DNA from: Roseinatronobacter sp052379845 | GTDB lineage: Bacteria; Pseudomonadota; Alphaproteobacteria; Rhodobacterales; Rhodobacteraceae | Length of the DNA: 64,000 bases | Strand: one strand, 5' to 3' | Assembly: GCA_052379845.1 (NCBI GenBank) | Contig: JBQTCF010000005.1 | Notes under the pieces: model-generated | What the model saw: only the letters and a program-made list of their open reading frames with translations | What the model was told of the DNA's origin: nothing | The model's database searches: none | Made by a program: the position numbers and the translations under genes | In this document: piece after piece, positions 1-8,589 of the stretch | Position numbering within the stretch: position 1 is the first letter of the stretch | Layout of the letters: every line of letters starts with the position of its first letter

Positions 1-795
1 GAAGTGCCCACAACCGAAGAAGAATTCTTCGCGGTGCTGGACGCGATTGAGGCCGATGGCAGCTATATTCCCATGGCTATGGGCATCAATGACCAATGGG
101 AAGCCGCGACCATGGGTTTTGCCAATATCGGGGTGAATTACTGGCGCGGCGAAGACGGGCGCGCGGCGTTGATTGCAGGCGAAAGCCGCCTGACAGATGA
201 AGAATGGGTCGCCCCGTTCCGCCAGTTGGCGCGTTGGTCCGGTTATCTGGGCCGCGGGTTTGAATCCCAAAGCTACCCTGACAGCCAGAACCTGTTCACA
301 CTGGGGCGTGCAGCGATCTATCCGTCCGGGTCGTGGGAAATTGCGGGGTTCCGTGAACAGGCCGATTTTGAAATGGGCGCCTTCCCGCCGCCAGTGCCCG
401 CAGGCGCGGACGGGTGCTATATTTCCGACCATACTGACATGGGCATTGGTCTGAATGCGGCATCGCCCAATCAGGACGCGGGCCGCGTGTTTCTGGAATG
501 GCTGAGCAGTGCGGATTTTGCCAACCTGTTCGCAAATGCGGTTCCCGGCTTCTTCCCGCTATCCTCGGCACAGGTGACACTGGAAGACCCGCTGGCGCAA
601 GACTTCCTTGGCTGGCGCGAACAATGCGAAAGCACGATTCGCCCCTTCCACCAGATTGTGTCACGCGGCACGCCGAACCTGTCGAACGAAAGCTGGACAG
701 CCTCGGCAAACGTGATGCGCGGGACATGGACACCGGAAGAAGCGGGCGAAGCGCTGCAAGCGGGCCTGTCATCGTGGTATGAACCGCATCAGTAA
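1..795 (+). CDS. Sugar ABC transporter substrate-binding protein (C-terminal part)
   Basis: The reading frame is open from the first base, so the gene starts before the window; 264 residues are visible. It resembles the C-terminal two thirds of family 1 extracellular solute-binding proteins, which capture sugars in the periplasm for ABC import. Supporting features are a GRAAIYPSGSWEIAGF stretch typical of the ligand cleft and a DHTDMGIGLNAASPNQ segment. Two sugar permease genes follow, so it is the binding component of that importer. A hairpin lies between this gene and the first permease. The ligand cannot be read from sequence; the nearby murQ suggests an amino sugar. Confidence 0.88.
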   Translation, partial: EVPTTEEEFFAVLDAIEADGSYIPMAMGINDQWEAATMGFANIGVNYWRGEDGRAALIAGESRLTDEEWVAPFRQLARWSGYLGRGFESQSYPDSQNLFTLGRAAIYPSGSWEIAGFREQADFEMGAFPPPVPAGADGCYISDHTDMGIGLNAASPNQDAGRVFLEWLSSADFANLFANAVPGFFPLSSAQVTLEDPLAQDFLGWREQCESTIRPFHQIVSRGTPNLSNESWTASANVMRGTWTPEEAGEALQAGLSSWYEPHQ

Positions 796-804
796 GTGCA
801 TTTG

Positions 805-829
805 CGGCCCCTGATCTGATCGGGGGCCG
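805..829 (+). other. Intercistronic hairpin after the binding-protein gene
   Basis: A 7-bp perfect stem (CGGCCCC at 805-811, GGGGCCG at 823-829) with an 11-base loop starts 9 bases after the binding-protein stop codon. No T-run follows. Hairpins between binding-protein and permease genes are known to protect the upstream mRNA or partly end transcription, giving more binding protein than permease. That role here is inference. Confidence 0.55.
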
Positions 830-858
830 TGCCATTCCCGACACTATCGGAGGGTTCC

Positions 859-1797
859 ATGCCCCAACCCAGCCGCGCCGCGCCGCGCCGCCCGATCCGT
901 TGGCATATTGCCGTGTTTCTGGCCCCTGCCGTGCTGATCTATACTGCGATCATGATCATCCCGCTATTTGGCACGCTGAACCTGTCGCTGTTCACGCGTG
1001 GCGAAGGGGGGACGCGCGAATTCGTGGGGCTGGCCAATTTTGTCACGCTGTTTGGTGACCCGCGCTGGTCCGGGGCGTTCTGGAACGCGACATGGAACAA
1101 CCTGTGGTTTTTCATTATTCACATGCTGGTGCAAAACCCCATTGGCATTGCGCTGGCGGCAATCCTGTCCACACCGCGCCTGCGGTTTGCGGCCTTCTAC
1201 CGCACGGCAATTTTCATTCCCGCTATCTTAAGTTTCGTGATCGTGGGGTTTGTGTGGAAACTGATCCTGTCGCCGCTATGGGGGGTGGCACCCAATTTCA
1301 TGGATGTGTTGGGCATTGGTGAGTGGTTCGCGCCATGGCTGGGGTTGGAACGCTCTGCCCTGACCACGCTGGCGCTGATATCGGTCTGGCAGTTCGTGGG
1401 CATCCCCCTGATGCTGATCTATGCGGCACTTCTGTCGATCCCGGATGAAGTGCTGGAAGCCGCCGAAATGGACGGGATTACGGGCGCGTCGCAATTCTGG
1501 AAGATCAAGCTGCCGCTGATCCTGCCCACGATCGGGATCATCTCAATCCTGACATTCGTGGGCAATTTCAACGCGTTTGACCTGATCTATGTCACCCAAG
1601 GGGCGCTTGCGGGGCCGAATTACGCAACCGATATTCTGGGCAGTTTCCTGTTTCGCACCTTCTTCGGGTTCCAGTTGCAACTGGGTGATCCGCATATGGG
1701 CGCGACTGTGGCCACGGTGATGTTCTTTATCATTCTGGCGGGGGTGTCGCTGTATCTGTTCGGCATTCAGACGCGGCTGCGCCGCTATCAGTTCTAG
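859..1797 (+). CDS. Sugar ABC transporter permease, MalF/UgpA type
   Basis: A 312-residue inner-membrane permease with about six hydrophobic helices. The EAAEMDGITGASQFWKIKLP segment (around residue 205) is the EAA loop that contacts the ATPase. The start at 859 is chosen because GGAGG lies 6 bases upstream; a start at 829 would fall inside the preceding hairpin. It pairs with the next permease to form the channel of the sugar importer. The pairing of two different permeases is typical of CUT1 systems. Confidence 0.93.
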   Translation: MPQPSRAAPRRPIRWHIAVFLAPAVLIYTAIMIIPLFGTLNLSLFTRGEGGTREFVGLANFVTLFGDPRWSGAFWNATWNNLWFFIIHMLVQNPIGIALAAILSTPRLRFAAFYRTAIFIPAILSFVIVGFVWKLILSPLWGVAPNFMDVLGIGEWFAPWLGLERSALTTLALISVWQFVGIPLMLIYAALLSIPDEVLEAAEMDGITGASQFWKIKLPLILPTIGIISILTFVGNFNAFDLIYVTQGALAGPNYATDILGSFLFRTFFGFQLQLGDPHMGATVATVMFFIILAGVSLYLFGIQTRLRRYQF

Positions 1798-1803
1798 GGG
1801 GGT

Positions 1804-2643
1804 ATGATGTCTGCACGCGCCAATATCCTGCGCAGTTCCGCCGCCCATGCGATACTTATCGCCTATACGGTTCTTGCGCTGTATCCGGTGGTGCTGATTG
1901 TCATCAACTCGATGAAGTCACGCCGTGCCATTTTCAATGACCCGCTGGCCTTGCCCACGCGCGACACCTTCGATCTGGTGGGGTTCCATACGGTGCTGGA
2001 GCAGGGAAATTTCCTGCTGTATTTCCAGAACTCCATGATTGTGACGGTGGCATCGCTGTTTTTCGCGCTGCTGTTCGGGGCCATGGCTGCGTTTGCGTTG
2101 GCCGAATACCGCTTTCGCGGCAATCTGCTGATGGGGCTGTATCTGGCGCTGGGCATCATGATTCCCATCCGGCTGGGCACCGTGGCCATTCTGGAGCTGA
2201 TGGTGGCGGCCAATCTGGTCAATACGCATTGGGCGCTGATCCTTGTCTATACAGCAAACGGGTTGCCGCTGGCGGTGTTCATCCTGTCGGAATTCATGCG
2301 GCAGGTGTCGGATGATCTGAAAAATGCCGCGCGCATTGACGGGCTTAGTGAATACCGCATCTTCTTTACCATCGCGCTGCCACTGGTGCGCCCGGCAATG
2401 GCCACTGTGGCCGTGTTCACGATGATCCCCATCTGGAATGATCTGTGGTTCCCGTTGATCCTGGCCCCCGGCGAAGCCACCAAGACGCTGACACTGGGCA
2501 GCCAGATATTTCTGGGCCAGTATGTCACCAACTGGAACGCGGTTCTGGCGGCGCTGACGCTGGCAATCTTTCCGGTGGTGGTGCTGTATCTGATCTTCTC
2601 GCGTCAATTGATCCGGGGCATTACCAAGGGGGCCGTGAAATGA
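1804..2643 (+). CDS. Sugar ABC transporter permease, MalG/UgpE type
   Basis: A 279-residue membrane protein, the second permease of the importer. It has a short N-terminus, six predicted helices and an EAA-like loop (KNAARIDGLSEYRIFFTIAL, about residues 177-196) that docks on the ATPase. The gene begins 6 bases after the previous stop, and its own stop overlaps the next start in an ATGA, so it is translationally coupled on the downstream side. Length and layout are normal for the MalG family. Confidence 0.93.
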   Translation: MMSARANILRSSAAHAILIAYTVLALYPVVLIVINSMKSRRAIFNDPLALPTRDTFDLVGFHTVLEQGNFLLYFQNSMIVTVASLFFALLFGAMAAFALAEYRFRGNLLMGLYLALGIMIPIRLGTVAILELMVAANLVNTHWALILVYTANGLPLAVFILSEFMRQVSDDLKNAARIDGLSEYRIFFTIALPLVRPAMATVAVFTMIPIWNDLWFPLILAPGEATKTLTLGSQIFLGQYVTNWNAVLAALTLAIFPVVVLYLIFSRQLIRGITKGAVK

Positions 2644-3665
2644 TCCGTGTTCTGGTGGTGGGGTTGGGCCAGATGGGGCTTAGCCATGCGCTGGCCTATG
2701 CCAAACTGCCCGAATTTCAGGTGGTGGGGTTGGTCAACAGGTCAGCCGTGGCCCTGCCGGACGCGCTGGCACATCTGGACCTTGACCACGATTTTGACGC
2801 AGCGCTGGCACAGTTGCAACCTGATATGGTGGCCATCGCCACCTATTCCGACAGCCATGCCGCGCTTGCCATCAAGGCCATGAAGGCGGGCGCGCATGTG
2901 TTTGTTGAAAAACCGCTGGCCACCACTGTGGCCGAGTGTCAGGCCGTGGCCGATACGGCCGCGCGAACGGGGCGCAAGCTGATGGTGGGCCATATCCTGC
3001 GCCATCATCCGACATGGGTTGCGCTGATTGATGCGGCGCGCGCCATGGGGCCGCCCTATGTGTTCCGGCTGAACCTGAACCAACGCTCAACCGGGCCAGC
3101 ATGGGATATTCACAAGGCGCTGATGCAATCCACGCCGCCCATTGTGGATTGTGGCGTGCATTATGTGGATGTCATGTGCCAGATCACCGATGCCGCCCCC
3201 GTGGAAGTGCGCGGGATGGGCCTGCGCCTGTCGGATGAAATTGCGCCCGATATGTATAATTACGGGCATTTTCAGGTGATCTTCGCAGACGGGTCTTGCG
3301 GGTGGTATGAAGCGGGCTGGGGTCCGATGATGTCGGAAACCGCGCATTTCGTCAAAGATGTGATTTCCCCCCAAGGGGCGGTGTCCCTGCGCGCGCCCCA
3401 AGGCGTGGGGTCCGCCGATGTGGAAGGGCACACCGCCGCCGACCACCTGATCCTTGCGCCCAAGGGGCAGGATGAAACGGTCCGAAGGTTTGAACACAGC
3501 CCCGGCCATCAGGGGTTGTGCGATTTGCAAGCCGCAGCCATGGCGCGCGCCATTGCGGACGATCACGACCTGACGCGACACGTCAACGATGCCGTGCGCG
3601 CTGTCGCCGTCTGTCTGGCCGCTGATGAAAGCGTGCGCACCGGCCAGTCCGTGCGCATCCAATGA
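2640..3665 (+). CDS. Gfo/Idh/MocA-family oxidoreductase
   Basis: A 341-residue NAD(P)-dependent sugar dehydrogenase-type protein. The N-terminal Rossmann fold shows VVGLGQMG (residues 6-13), then the family hallmark EKPLA near residue 91 and the catalytic-domain signature DCGVHYVD near residue 169. The ATG at 2640 overlaps the preceding stop. Such enzymes oxidise, reduce or hydrolyse (via transient oxidation) sugars and cyclitols. Its position between the permeases and the ATPase gene indicates it acts on the imported sugar. The exact substrate is not determined. Confidence 0.9.
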   Translation: MIRVLVVGLGQMGLSHALAYAKLPEFQVVGLVNRSAVALPDALAHLDLDHDFDAALAQLQPDMVAIATYSDSHAALAIKAMKAGAHVFVEKPLATTVAECQAVADTAARTGRKLMVGHILRHHPTWVALIDAARAMGPPYVFRLNLNQRSTGPAWDIHKALMQSTPPIVDCGVHYVDVMCQITDAAPVEVRGMGLRLSDEIAPDMYNYGHFQVIFADGSCGWYEAGWGPMMSETAHFVKDVISPQGAVSLRAPQGVGSADVEGHTAADHLILAPKGQDETVRRFEHSPGHQGLCDLQAAAMARAIADDHDLTRHVNDAVRAVAVCLAADESVRTGQSVRIQ

Positions 3666-3684
3666 ACAGTATAGGGAGGGCCTG

Positions 3685-4686
3685 ATGGGCAATCTTACAC
3701 TTGAAAAAGTCTGCAAGTCCTTCGGCACGGTCGATGTGATCCGCGATGTTGACCTAAGCGTGAATGACGGGGAATTCTGCGTCTTTGTCGGCCCGTCCGG
3801 CTGTGGCAAATCCACGCTTTTGCGCATGATTGCGGGATTGGAAGATATCACATCGGGGAATGTGTGCATTGACGGGGCGGTGGTCAACACAGTGCCCCCG
3901 TCCAAGCGTGAAATCGCCATGGTGTTTCAATCTTACGCGCTTTATCCGCATCTGAATGTGCGCGACAATATGGGGCTGGGCCTGAAACAGGCGGGCCACC
4001 CGCGCGCGCAGATCACGCAAACTGTGGACCGCGCCGCACGAATGCTGGATCTGGACGCCTATCTGAACCGCCGCCCTGCGGAATTGTCGGGCGGGCAGCG
4101 CCAGCGCGTGGCCATTGGCCGCGCCATTGTGCGCAAGCCCAAGCTGTTCTTGTTTGACGAACCGTTGTCCAATCTGGATGCGGCGCTGCGCGTGCAGACC
4201 CGCATTGAAATTGCCAATCTGCACCGCGAACTGGGCGCGACCATGATTTATGTCACCCATGATCAGGTCGAGGCCATGACCCTGGCCGACCGGATAGTGG
4301 TCTTGCGCGACGGGCGCATCGAACAGGTGGGCGCCCCCATGGAATTGTATAACAACCCTGCCAATGAATTTGTCGCGGGCTTCATCGGGTCGCCCAAAAT
4401 GAACTTTCTGGATGCGCCCGCGCTGGGTGCGGCGGGCAAGACCGTTGGTATTCGCCCCGAACACCTGACCCTGTCACGCGATGCAGGCATGATCGAAGGG
4501 CGCATCAGCCATGTGGAACAACTGGGCGGTGAAACACTGATTTACCTGCGCGCTGACCCGCACGGGTTGATCACTGTGCGCCTGTTTGGTGAACACGCAG
4601 CCGAAGTGAATGAGCGCGCGTTTGTCACCCCCGACATGGCCCGCGCGTTCCATTTCGGCGCGGATGGACAGCGCCTGAGCATATGA
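3685..4686 (+). CDS. Sugar ABC transporter ATPase, MalK/UgpC type
   Basis: A 333-residue ATPase that energises the importer. Visible motifs are Walker A GPSGCGKST, the signature LSGGQRQR, Walker B LFDEPLSNLD and the switch region THDQVEAMTLADRI. A C-terminal TOBE/MalK regulatory region follows and is slightly shorter than usual. The start at 3685 has GGGAGGG 4 bases upstream; an earlier in-frame start would overlap the oxidoreductase. It completes the transporter encoded by the four preceding genes. Confidence 0.94.
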   Translation: MGNLTLEKVCKSFGTVDVIRDVDLSVNDGEFCVFVGPSGCGKSTLLRMIAGLEDITSGNVCIDGAVVNTVPPSKREIAMVFQSYALYPHLNVRDNMGLGLKQAGHPRAQITQTVDRAARMLDLDAYLNRRPAELSGGQRQRVAIGRAIVRKPKLFLFDEPLSNLDAALRVQTRIEIANLHRELGATMIYVTHDQVEAMTLADRIVVLRDGRIEQVGAPMELYNNPANEFVAGFIGSPKMNFLDAPALGAAGKTVGIRPEHLTLSRDAGMIEGRISHVEQLGGETLIYLRADPHGLITVRLFGEHAAEVNERAFVTPDMARAFHFGADGQRLSI

Positions 4687-4720
4687 TACACCCGCAAAAC
4701 TGACATAAAGGCCCTTGCGC

Positions 4721-5596
4721 ATGACCGAATTTTCCGACCCCCGCTACCGTGATCTGGACCGCTGGGACAGCCTGACCGCCCTGCGCACCATCTGGGAAAG
4801 CCAGATGGCAGCACTTGCCAGCATTGGCCCGGCGCTGCCCGCGCTGGCGGCGCTGGTCGAAGCGGCCTTGCCGCGTCTGCGCGCTGGCGGGCGGCTGGTT
4901 TATGCGGGCGCGGGCACGTCCATTCGCATTGCCGTGCAGGATGGCACCGAACTTGGCCCGACCTTCAACTGGCCTGACGCGCGCACGCATTATCTGATTG
5001 CGGGCGGTGAAGCGGCGCTGAAACTGGGCATTGAAGGCGCGGAAGATGACGCCGCGGATGCCCGCGCACAGGTGGCGCGCGCAGGCATTGGCGCGCATGA
5101 TGTGGTCATTGGCCTTGCCGCCAGCGGGCGCACCCCGTTTACAGTGGCCGCGATTGTGGCGGCGCGTGCAGCAGGCGCGCTGACAGTGGGGATTGCGTGT
5201 AATGGTGCAACCCCCCTGCTGGACGCGGCGGAACACGCCATCACAACCGAAACCGGCGCCGAAGTGGTCGCAGGGTCCACCCGCATGAAGGCCGGCACAG
5301 CCCAAAAGGTGGTTCTGAACATGATTTCCACGCAAATCATGGTGCGGCTGGGGCATGTGCATGACGGGCTTATGGTCGACATGCGGCCCCAGAACATCAA
5401 GCTGCGGGGGCGTGCGCAAGCCATGGTGCAGCGCATTGCAGATGTGCCCGCGCAAACAGCCACAACCGCGCTGGAGAAGTGCGGCTGGCGGGTAAAACCG
5501 GCGGTGCTGGTCGCCATGGGTGCAACCCCCGCCAGCGCCGATGCCGCGCTTGACCGCGCAGGTGGCATATTGCGCGATGCCATGGCCGCGCTATGA
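4721..5596 (+). CDS. murQ: N-acetylmuramic acid 6-phosphate etherase
   Basis: A 291-residue SIS-domain enzyme of the MurQ family, which splits MurNAc-6-phosphate into GlcNAc-6-phosphate and D-lactate in the cytoplasm. Signatures are YAGAGTSIR (about residues 60-68), IGLAASGRTPF (about 130-140), TGAEVVAGSTRMKAGTAQK and the C-terminal DMRPQNIKLRGRA. ATG at 4721 is preferred over TTG at 4715 because AAAGG at 4707 is better spaced. It lies in the sugar importer operon and overlaps the next gene. No MurNAc kinase and no PTS are in the window, so how the substrate becomes phosphorylated is open. Confidence 0.9.
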   Translation: MTEFSDPRYRDLDRWDSLTALRTIWESQMAALASIGPALPALAALVEAALPRLRAGGRLVYAGAGTSIRIAVQDGTELGPTFNWPDARTHYLIAGGEAALKLGIEGAEDDAADARAQVARAGIGAHDVVIGLAASGRTPFTVAAIVAARAAGALTVGIACNGATPLLDAAEHAITTETGAEVVAGSTRMKAGTAQKVVLNMISTQIMVRLGHVHDGLMVDMRPQNIKLRGRAQAMVQRIADVPAQTATTALEKCGWRVKPAVLVAMGATPASADAALDRAGGILRDAMAAL

Positions 5597-6327
5597 CGCT
5601 GCGCCACGAACTGCTTGCATCGCGTGCAAAAGATACGCCAATCTATGTCCGGCTGGCCGCAATTCTGCGCGAGAAGGTCCAGCAAGGGGAATTTGCAGTG
5701 GGCGACGCGCTGCCATCTGAACGTGATATTGCCGAACGCATGGCCGTGTCGCGCGTCACAGTGCGCAAGGCCATCGACCTGTTGATGCGCGAAGGCGTGC
5801 TGTCACGCAAACACGGGTCGGGCACCTATATTGCGCCGCGCATTGAACAACCGTCATCGCTGCTGGCCGGGTTTTCCGAAGATTTGCGCAGGCGCGGGTT
5901 GGTGGCCGGGTCTGTCTGGCTGGAAAAATCGACCGACACCGCATCCCCCGATGAAGTGATTGCCTTCGGGCTGGCCGTGAATGCGCGCGTCAAACGGTTC
6001 CGGCGCATTCGCACCGCCAATGGCGAACCGCTGGCGCTGGAACATGCCATTGTCCCCGAGATTTACCTGCCCGATCATGACAGCGTGGACAATTCCCTGT
6101 ATGCCGCCCTTGATGCGGTGGGAAACAAGCCTGTCACCGGGCTTCAACGTGTCACCGCGTCGCTTGCATCTGACGATGAAGCGCATAACCTGGGCGTGCC
6201 CACTGGTGCGGCAGTGTTACGGATCGAACGGCGCGGCTATCTGGCAGATGGCACGATGATCGAACTGACGCGCTCTGCCTATCGCGGGGACCGCTATGAT
6301 TTCGTCAGCGAATTGCGCGAAATCTGA
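5593..6327 (+). CDS. GntR-family regulator with UTRA ligand domain
   Basis: A 244-residue transcription factor. The winged helix-turn-helix spans about residues 15-85 (SERDIAERMAVSRVTVRKAI and HGSGTYIAP). The C-terminal half is a UTRA domain, the effector-binding fold of the HutC subfamily that includes NagR/PhnF-type sugar regulators. It starts in an ATGA overlap with murQ and is the last gene of the operon, so it most likely senses an amino-sugar phosphate and controls the importer and murQ. No operator was identified; the promoter lies outside the window. Confidence 0.9.
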   Translation: MTLRHELLASRAKDTPIYVRLAAILREKVQQGEFAVGDALPSERDIAERMAVSRVTVRKAIDLLMREGVLSRKHGSGTYIAPRIEQPSSLLAGFSEDLRRRGLVAGSVWLEKSTDTASPDEVIAFGLAVNARVKRFRRIRTANGEPLALEHAIVPEIYLPDHDSVDNSLYAALDAVGNKPVTGLQRVTASLASDDEAHNLGVPTGAAVLRIERRGYLADGTMIELTRSAYRGDRYDFVSELREI

Positions 6328-6445
6328 CGTTGCCCCATGGACCCTGGCCCTGACGGCCTGCCTGTGACCTGCCCTTCGCAAAGTGCCATGTTTCGTGTTG
6401 GGGGCTTGTCGGCTGCGAAGTTTTGAATTAGCTCTGTCACTCATA

Positions 6446-6532
6446 ACCGTTGGGGTGCCTTGCTTGCAGGGCTGAGAGGCGCAGCGCCAACCCATCGAAC
6501 CTGATCCGGATTATACCGGCGTAGGGAACGGT
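6446..6532 (+). promoter_or_regulatory. TPP riboswitch (THI element)
   Basis: The conserved core of the thiamine pyrophosphate riboswitch is present: GGGGTGCC, GCTGAGA, AACCCATCGAACCTGATCCG and ACCGGCGTAGGGAA. The P1 helix pairs perfectly, ACCGTT (6446-6451) with AACGGT (6527-6532). It lies 72 bases before thiD and therefore controls the whole thiamine operon, lowering expression when TPP is abundant. No intrinsic terminator is seen between aptamer and thiD; a small CGTTG/CAACG hairpin (6574-6590) sits just before the ribosome binding site, so control of translation is more likely. That last point is inference. Confidence 0.95.
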
Positions 6533-6603
6533 GCGCAAAAAGGGCTATGACAGGCCCGCATTCCGTCCCCTGACGTTGGTATCCACAACGAAAGGAGGCG
6601 CGC

Positions 6604-7407
6604 TTGATCCCCATAGCCTTGACCATAGCAGGTTCGGATTCCGGCGGCGGTGCCGGTATTCAGGCGGATTTGAAGACATTTTCCGCGCTGGGTGTCTATG
6701 GCGCGTCGGTCATCACGGCATTGACGGCGCAGAACACGCGCGCGGTCACCATGGTGGACCCCGCCAGCCCCGGCATGATTGCGGCACAAATGCAGGCGGT
6801 GTTCGATGATCTGGACGTGCGCGCCGTCAAGCTGGGCATGCTGGGCGATGCAACTGCCATCTCCACAGTGGCCGAAGGGTTGCACGGGTGCACCGTGCCG
6901 GTTGTTCTGGACCCTGTGATGGTTGCGAAATCCGGTGACAGGTTGCTGCCAGCGGATGCACTGGTGGCCTTGCGCCGCGACATCGTGCCGCTTGCCCATG
7001 TGCTGACCCCGAACCTGCCGGAAGCTGCGGATTTGCTGGGCATCGCCCCCGCGCAGTCCGAAGCGCAGATGCTGGAACAGGCGCAGGCCCTGCGCGACAT
7101 GGGCGCACGGGCTGTGTTGATGAAGGGCGGGCATGGGCAGGGTGCCGATTGCGTGGATCTGCTGGTTGAGGCCAGTGGGGTTACCCGCCTGACCGCGCCG
7201 CGCCGCGCCACGAAAAACACCCATGGCACCGGCTGCACCCTGTCGGCCGCAATTGCGGCGGGGCTGGCGCAGGGCATGGCGCTGGGCGCGGCCGTGGCGC
7301 GCGCGCATGCCTATTTGCAAGGCGCGATTGCGCATGCGGATGCGCTGGGCGTGGGGTCGGGCCATGGGCCGGTGCATCATTTTCACGGGGTTTGGCGAAA
7401 TGACTGA
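6604..7407 (+). CDS. thiD: Hydroxymethylpyrimidine / HMP-phosphate kinase
   Basis: A 267-residue ribokinase-family enzyme that phosphorylates HMP twice to HMP-PP, the pyrimidine half of thiamine. The N-terminus ALTIAGSDSGGGAGIQADLK, the segment TALTAQNTRAV and the C-terminal NTHGTGCTLSAAIAAGL (anion hole and catalytic Asp region; here Cys follows the glycine) are classic for ThiD. It starts at TTG 6604 with AAAGGAGG 5 bases upstream. It is the first gene after the TPP riboswitch and overlaps thiO by 8 bases. Confidence 0.96.
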   Translation: MIPIALTIAGSDSGGGAGIQADLKTFSALGVYGASVITALTAQNTRAVTMVDPASPGMIAAQMQAVFDDLDVRAVKLGMLGDATAISTVAEGLHGCTVPVVLDPVMVAKSGDRLLPADALVALRRDIVPLAHVLTPNLPEAADLLGIAPAQSEAQMLEQAQALRDMGARAVLMKGGHGQGADCVDLLVEASGVTRLTAPRRATKNTHGTGCTLSAAIAAGLAQGMALGAAVARAHAYLQGAIAHADALGVGSGHGPVHHFHGVWRND

Positions 7408-8368
7408 TGTCACCATTATCGGGGCTGGTGTTGCCGGACTTTGGGCCGCTTGGGCATTGTGCAAGGCCGGTGTGGGCGTGCGTGTGATCGACCGCAACGG
7501 TGCGCCCGGCCCACATGGGTGTTCGTGGTGGGCAGGGGGCATGCTGGCCCCGTTTTGCGAAGGCGCGGTGGCCGAAGCGCCTGTTGTCGCGCATGGCGCG
7601 ACTGCTGCCGCCCACTGGGCGAAGGTGACAAACGTAACCTATCGCGGGTCGCTTGTTGTTGCGCTGGACCGCGACAAGGGCGAACTGGCACGTTTTGCCC
7701 GCCGCACCAGCGGGCATGAATGGGTCAGGGACGGGCTGGCCACGCTGGAACCTGATTTGACCGGCCCCACACAGGCGCTGTTCTTTGGCGCTGAGGCCCA
7801 TCTGGACCCGCGCGCGGCCCTTGCTGATCTGGTGGCGGCATTGCGCGCGCGCGGGGTGCATATTGAACATGCCACGGCCACGCCCGATGACATACCCGGC
7901 CCGGTGATTGATGCGCGCGGCATGGCCAGCCCTGTGCCGGGGCTGCGCGGGGTGCGCGGCGAAATGGTGGTGTTGCGCGCGCCCGATATTGCGCTGACAC
8001 GCCCTGTGCGCCTGCTGCATCCGCGCCACCCGCTATACATCGTGCCGCGTGCGAATGGCGTCTATATGCTGGGCGCAACCCAGATCGAAAGCGCGGACCG
8101 GCGCGGAATTTCGGCGCGGTCCACGCTGGAATTACTGTCGGCGGCCTATGCGCTGGACCCGCGCTTTGCCGAGGCCGAGGTGCTGGAAACCGGTGCGGAT
8201 TTGCGCCCGGCCTTTGCTGATAATGTGCCGCGCGTGGTCCGACAGGGGCGGGTTTTGCACCTGAACGGGTTGTTCCGGCACGGCTATCTGATGGCGCCTG
8301 CACTGGCACAGCAGGCTGCGGATTTCCTGACCCATGGCATCAAGGGGGATTTGTTCCATGAAGATTGA
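7400..8368 (+). CDS. thiO: Glycine oxidase for thiazole synthesis
   Basis: A 322-residue FAD-dependent oxidase that turns glycine into the iminoacetate (dehydroglycine) used by ThiG. The N-terminal dinucleotide fold VTIIGAGVAGLWAAWAL binds FAD, and RVLHLNGLFRHGYLMAPALA near the C-terminus matches the DAO/ThiO end motif. The start at 7400 overlaps the thiD stop, and its stop lies just after the thiS start. Slightly shorter than Bacillus ThiO but complete. The presence of thiO rather than the radical enzyme thiH implies oxygen-dependent thiazole synthesis. Confidence 0.93.
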   Translation: MTDVTIIGAGVAGLWAAWALCKAGVGVRVIDRNGAPGPHGCSWWAGGMLAPFCEGAVAEAPVVAHGATAAAHWAKVTNVTYRGSLVVALDRDKGELARFARRTSGHEWVRDGLATLEPDLTGPTQALFFGAEAHLDPRAALADLVAALRARGVHIEHATATPDDIPGPVIDARGMASPVPGLRGVRGEMVVLRAPDIALTRPVRLLHPRHPLYIVPRANGVYMLGATQIESADRRGISARSTLELLSAAYALDPRFAEAEVLETGADLRPAFADNVPRVVRQGRVLHLNGLFRHGYLMAPALAQQAADFLTHGIKGDLFHED

Positions 8369-8555
8369 AGTGAATGGCGAGATGCACCAGATTTCAGCCG
8401 CAACTGTCGATGATGCATTGGCAGAACTGGGCTGGGCGGACGCGCGCGTGGCCACGGCGCTGAATGGGGAATTCCTGCCCAAAGCCGCCCGCGCCACAAC
8501 AAACCTGACCAACGGGGACCGGCTGGAAGTGCTGGCCCCCATGCAAGGCGGCTAG
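8358..8555 (+). CDS. thiS: Sulfur carrier protein
   Basis: A 65-residue ubiquitin-like carrier ending in Gly-Gly (MQGG), the tail that is adenylated and then thiocarboxylated to bring sulfur to the thiazole ring. It begins MKIEVNGEMHQ at 8358, inside the end of thiO, and contains LNGEFLPKAAR, which corresponds to the conserved NGE.vp...r region. Small size and the diglycine end are normal for ThiS. It precedes thiG, its partner. Confidence 0.95.
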   Translation: MKIEVNGEMHQISAATVDDALAELGWADARVATALNGEFLPKAARATTNLTNGDRLEVLAPMQGG

Positions 8556-8589
8556 GGCATGGCGCAGACGAACTGCATAAAGGATTGCG

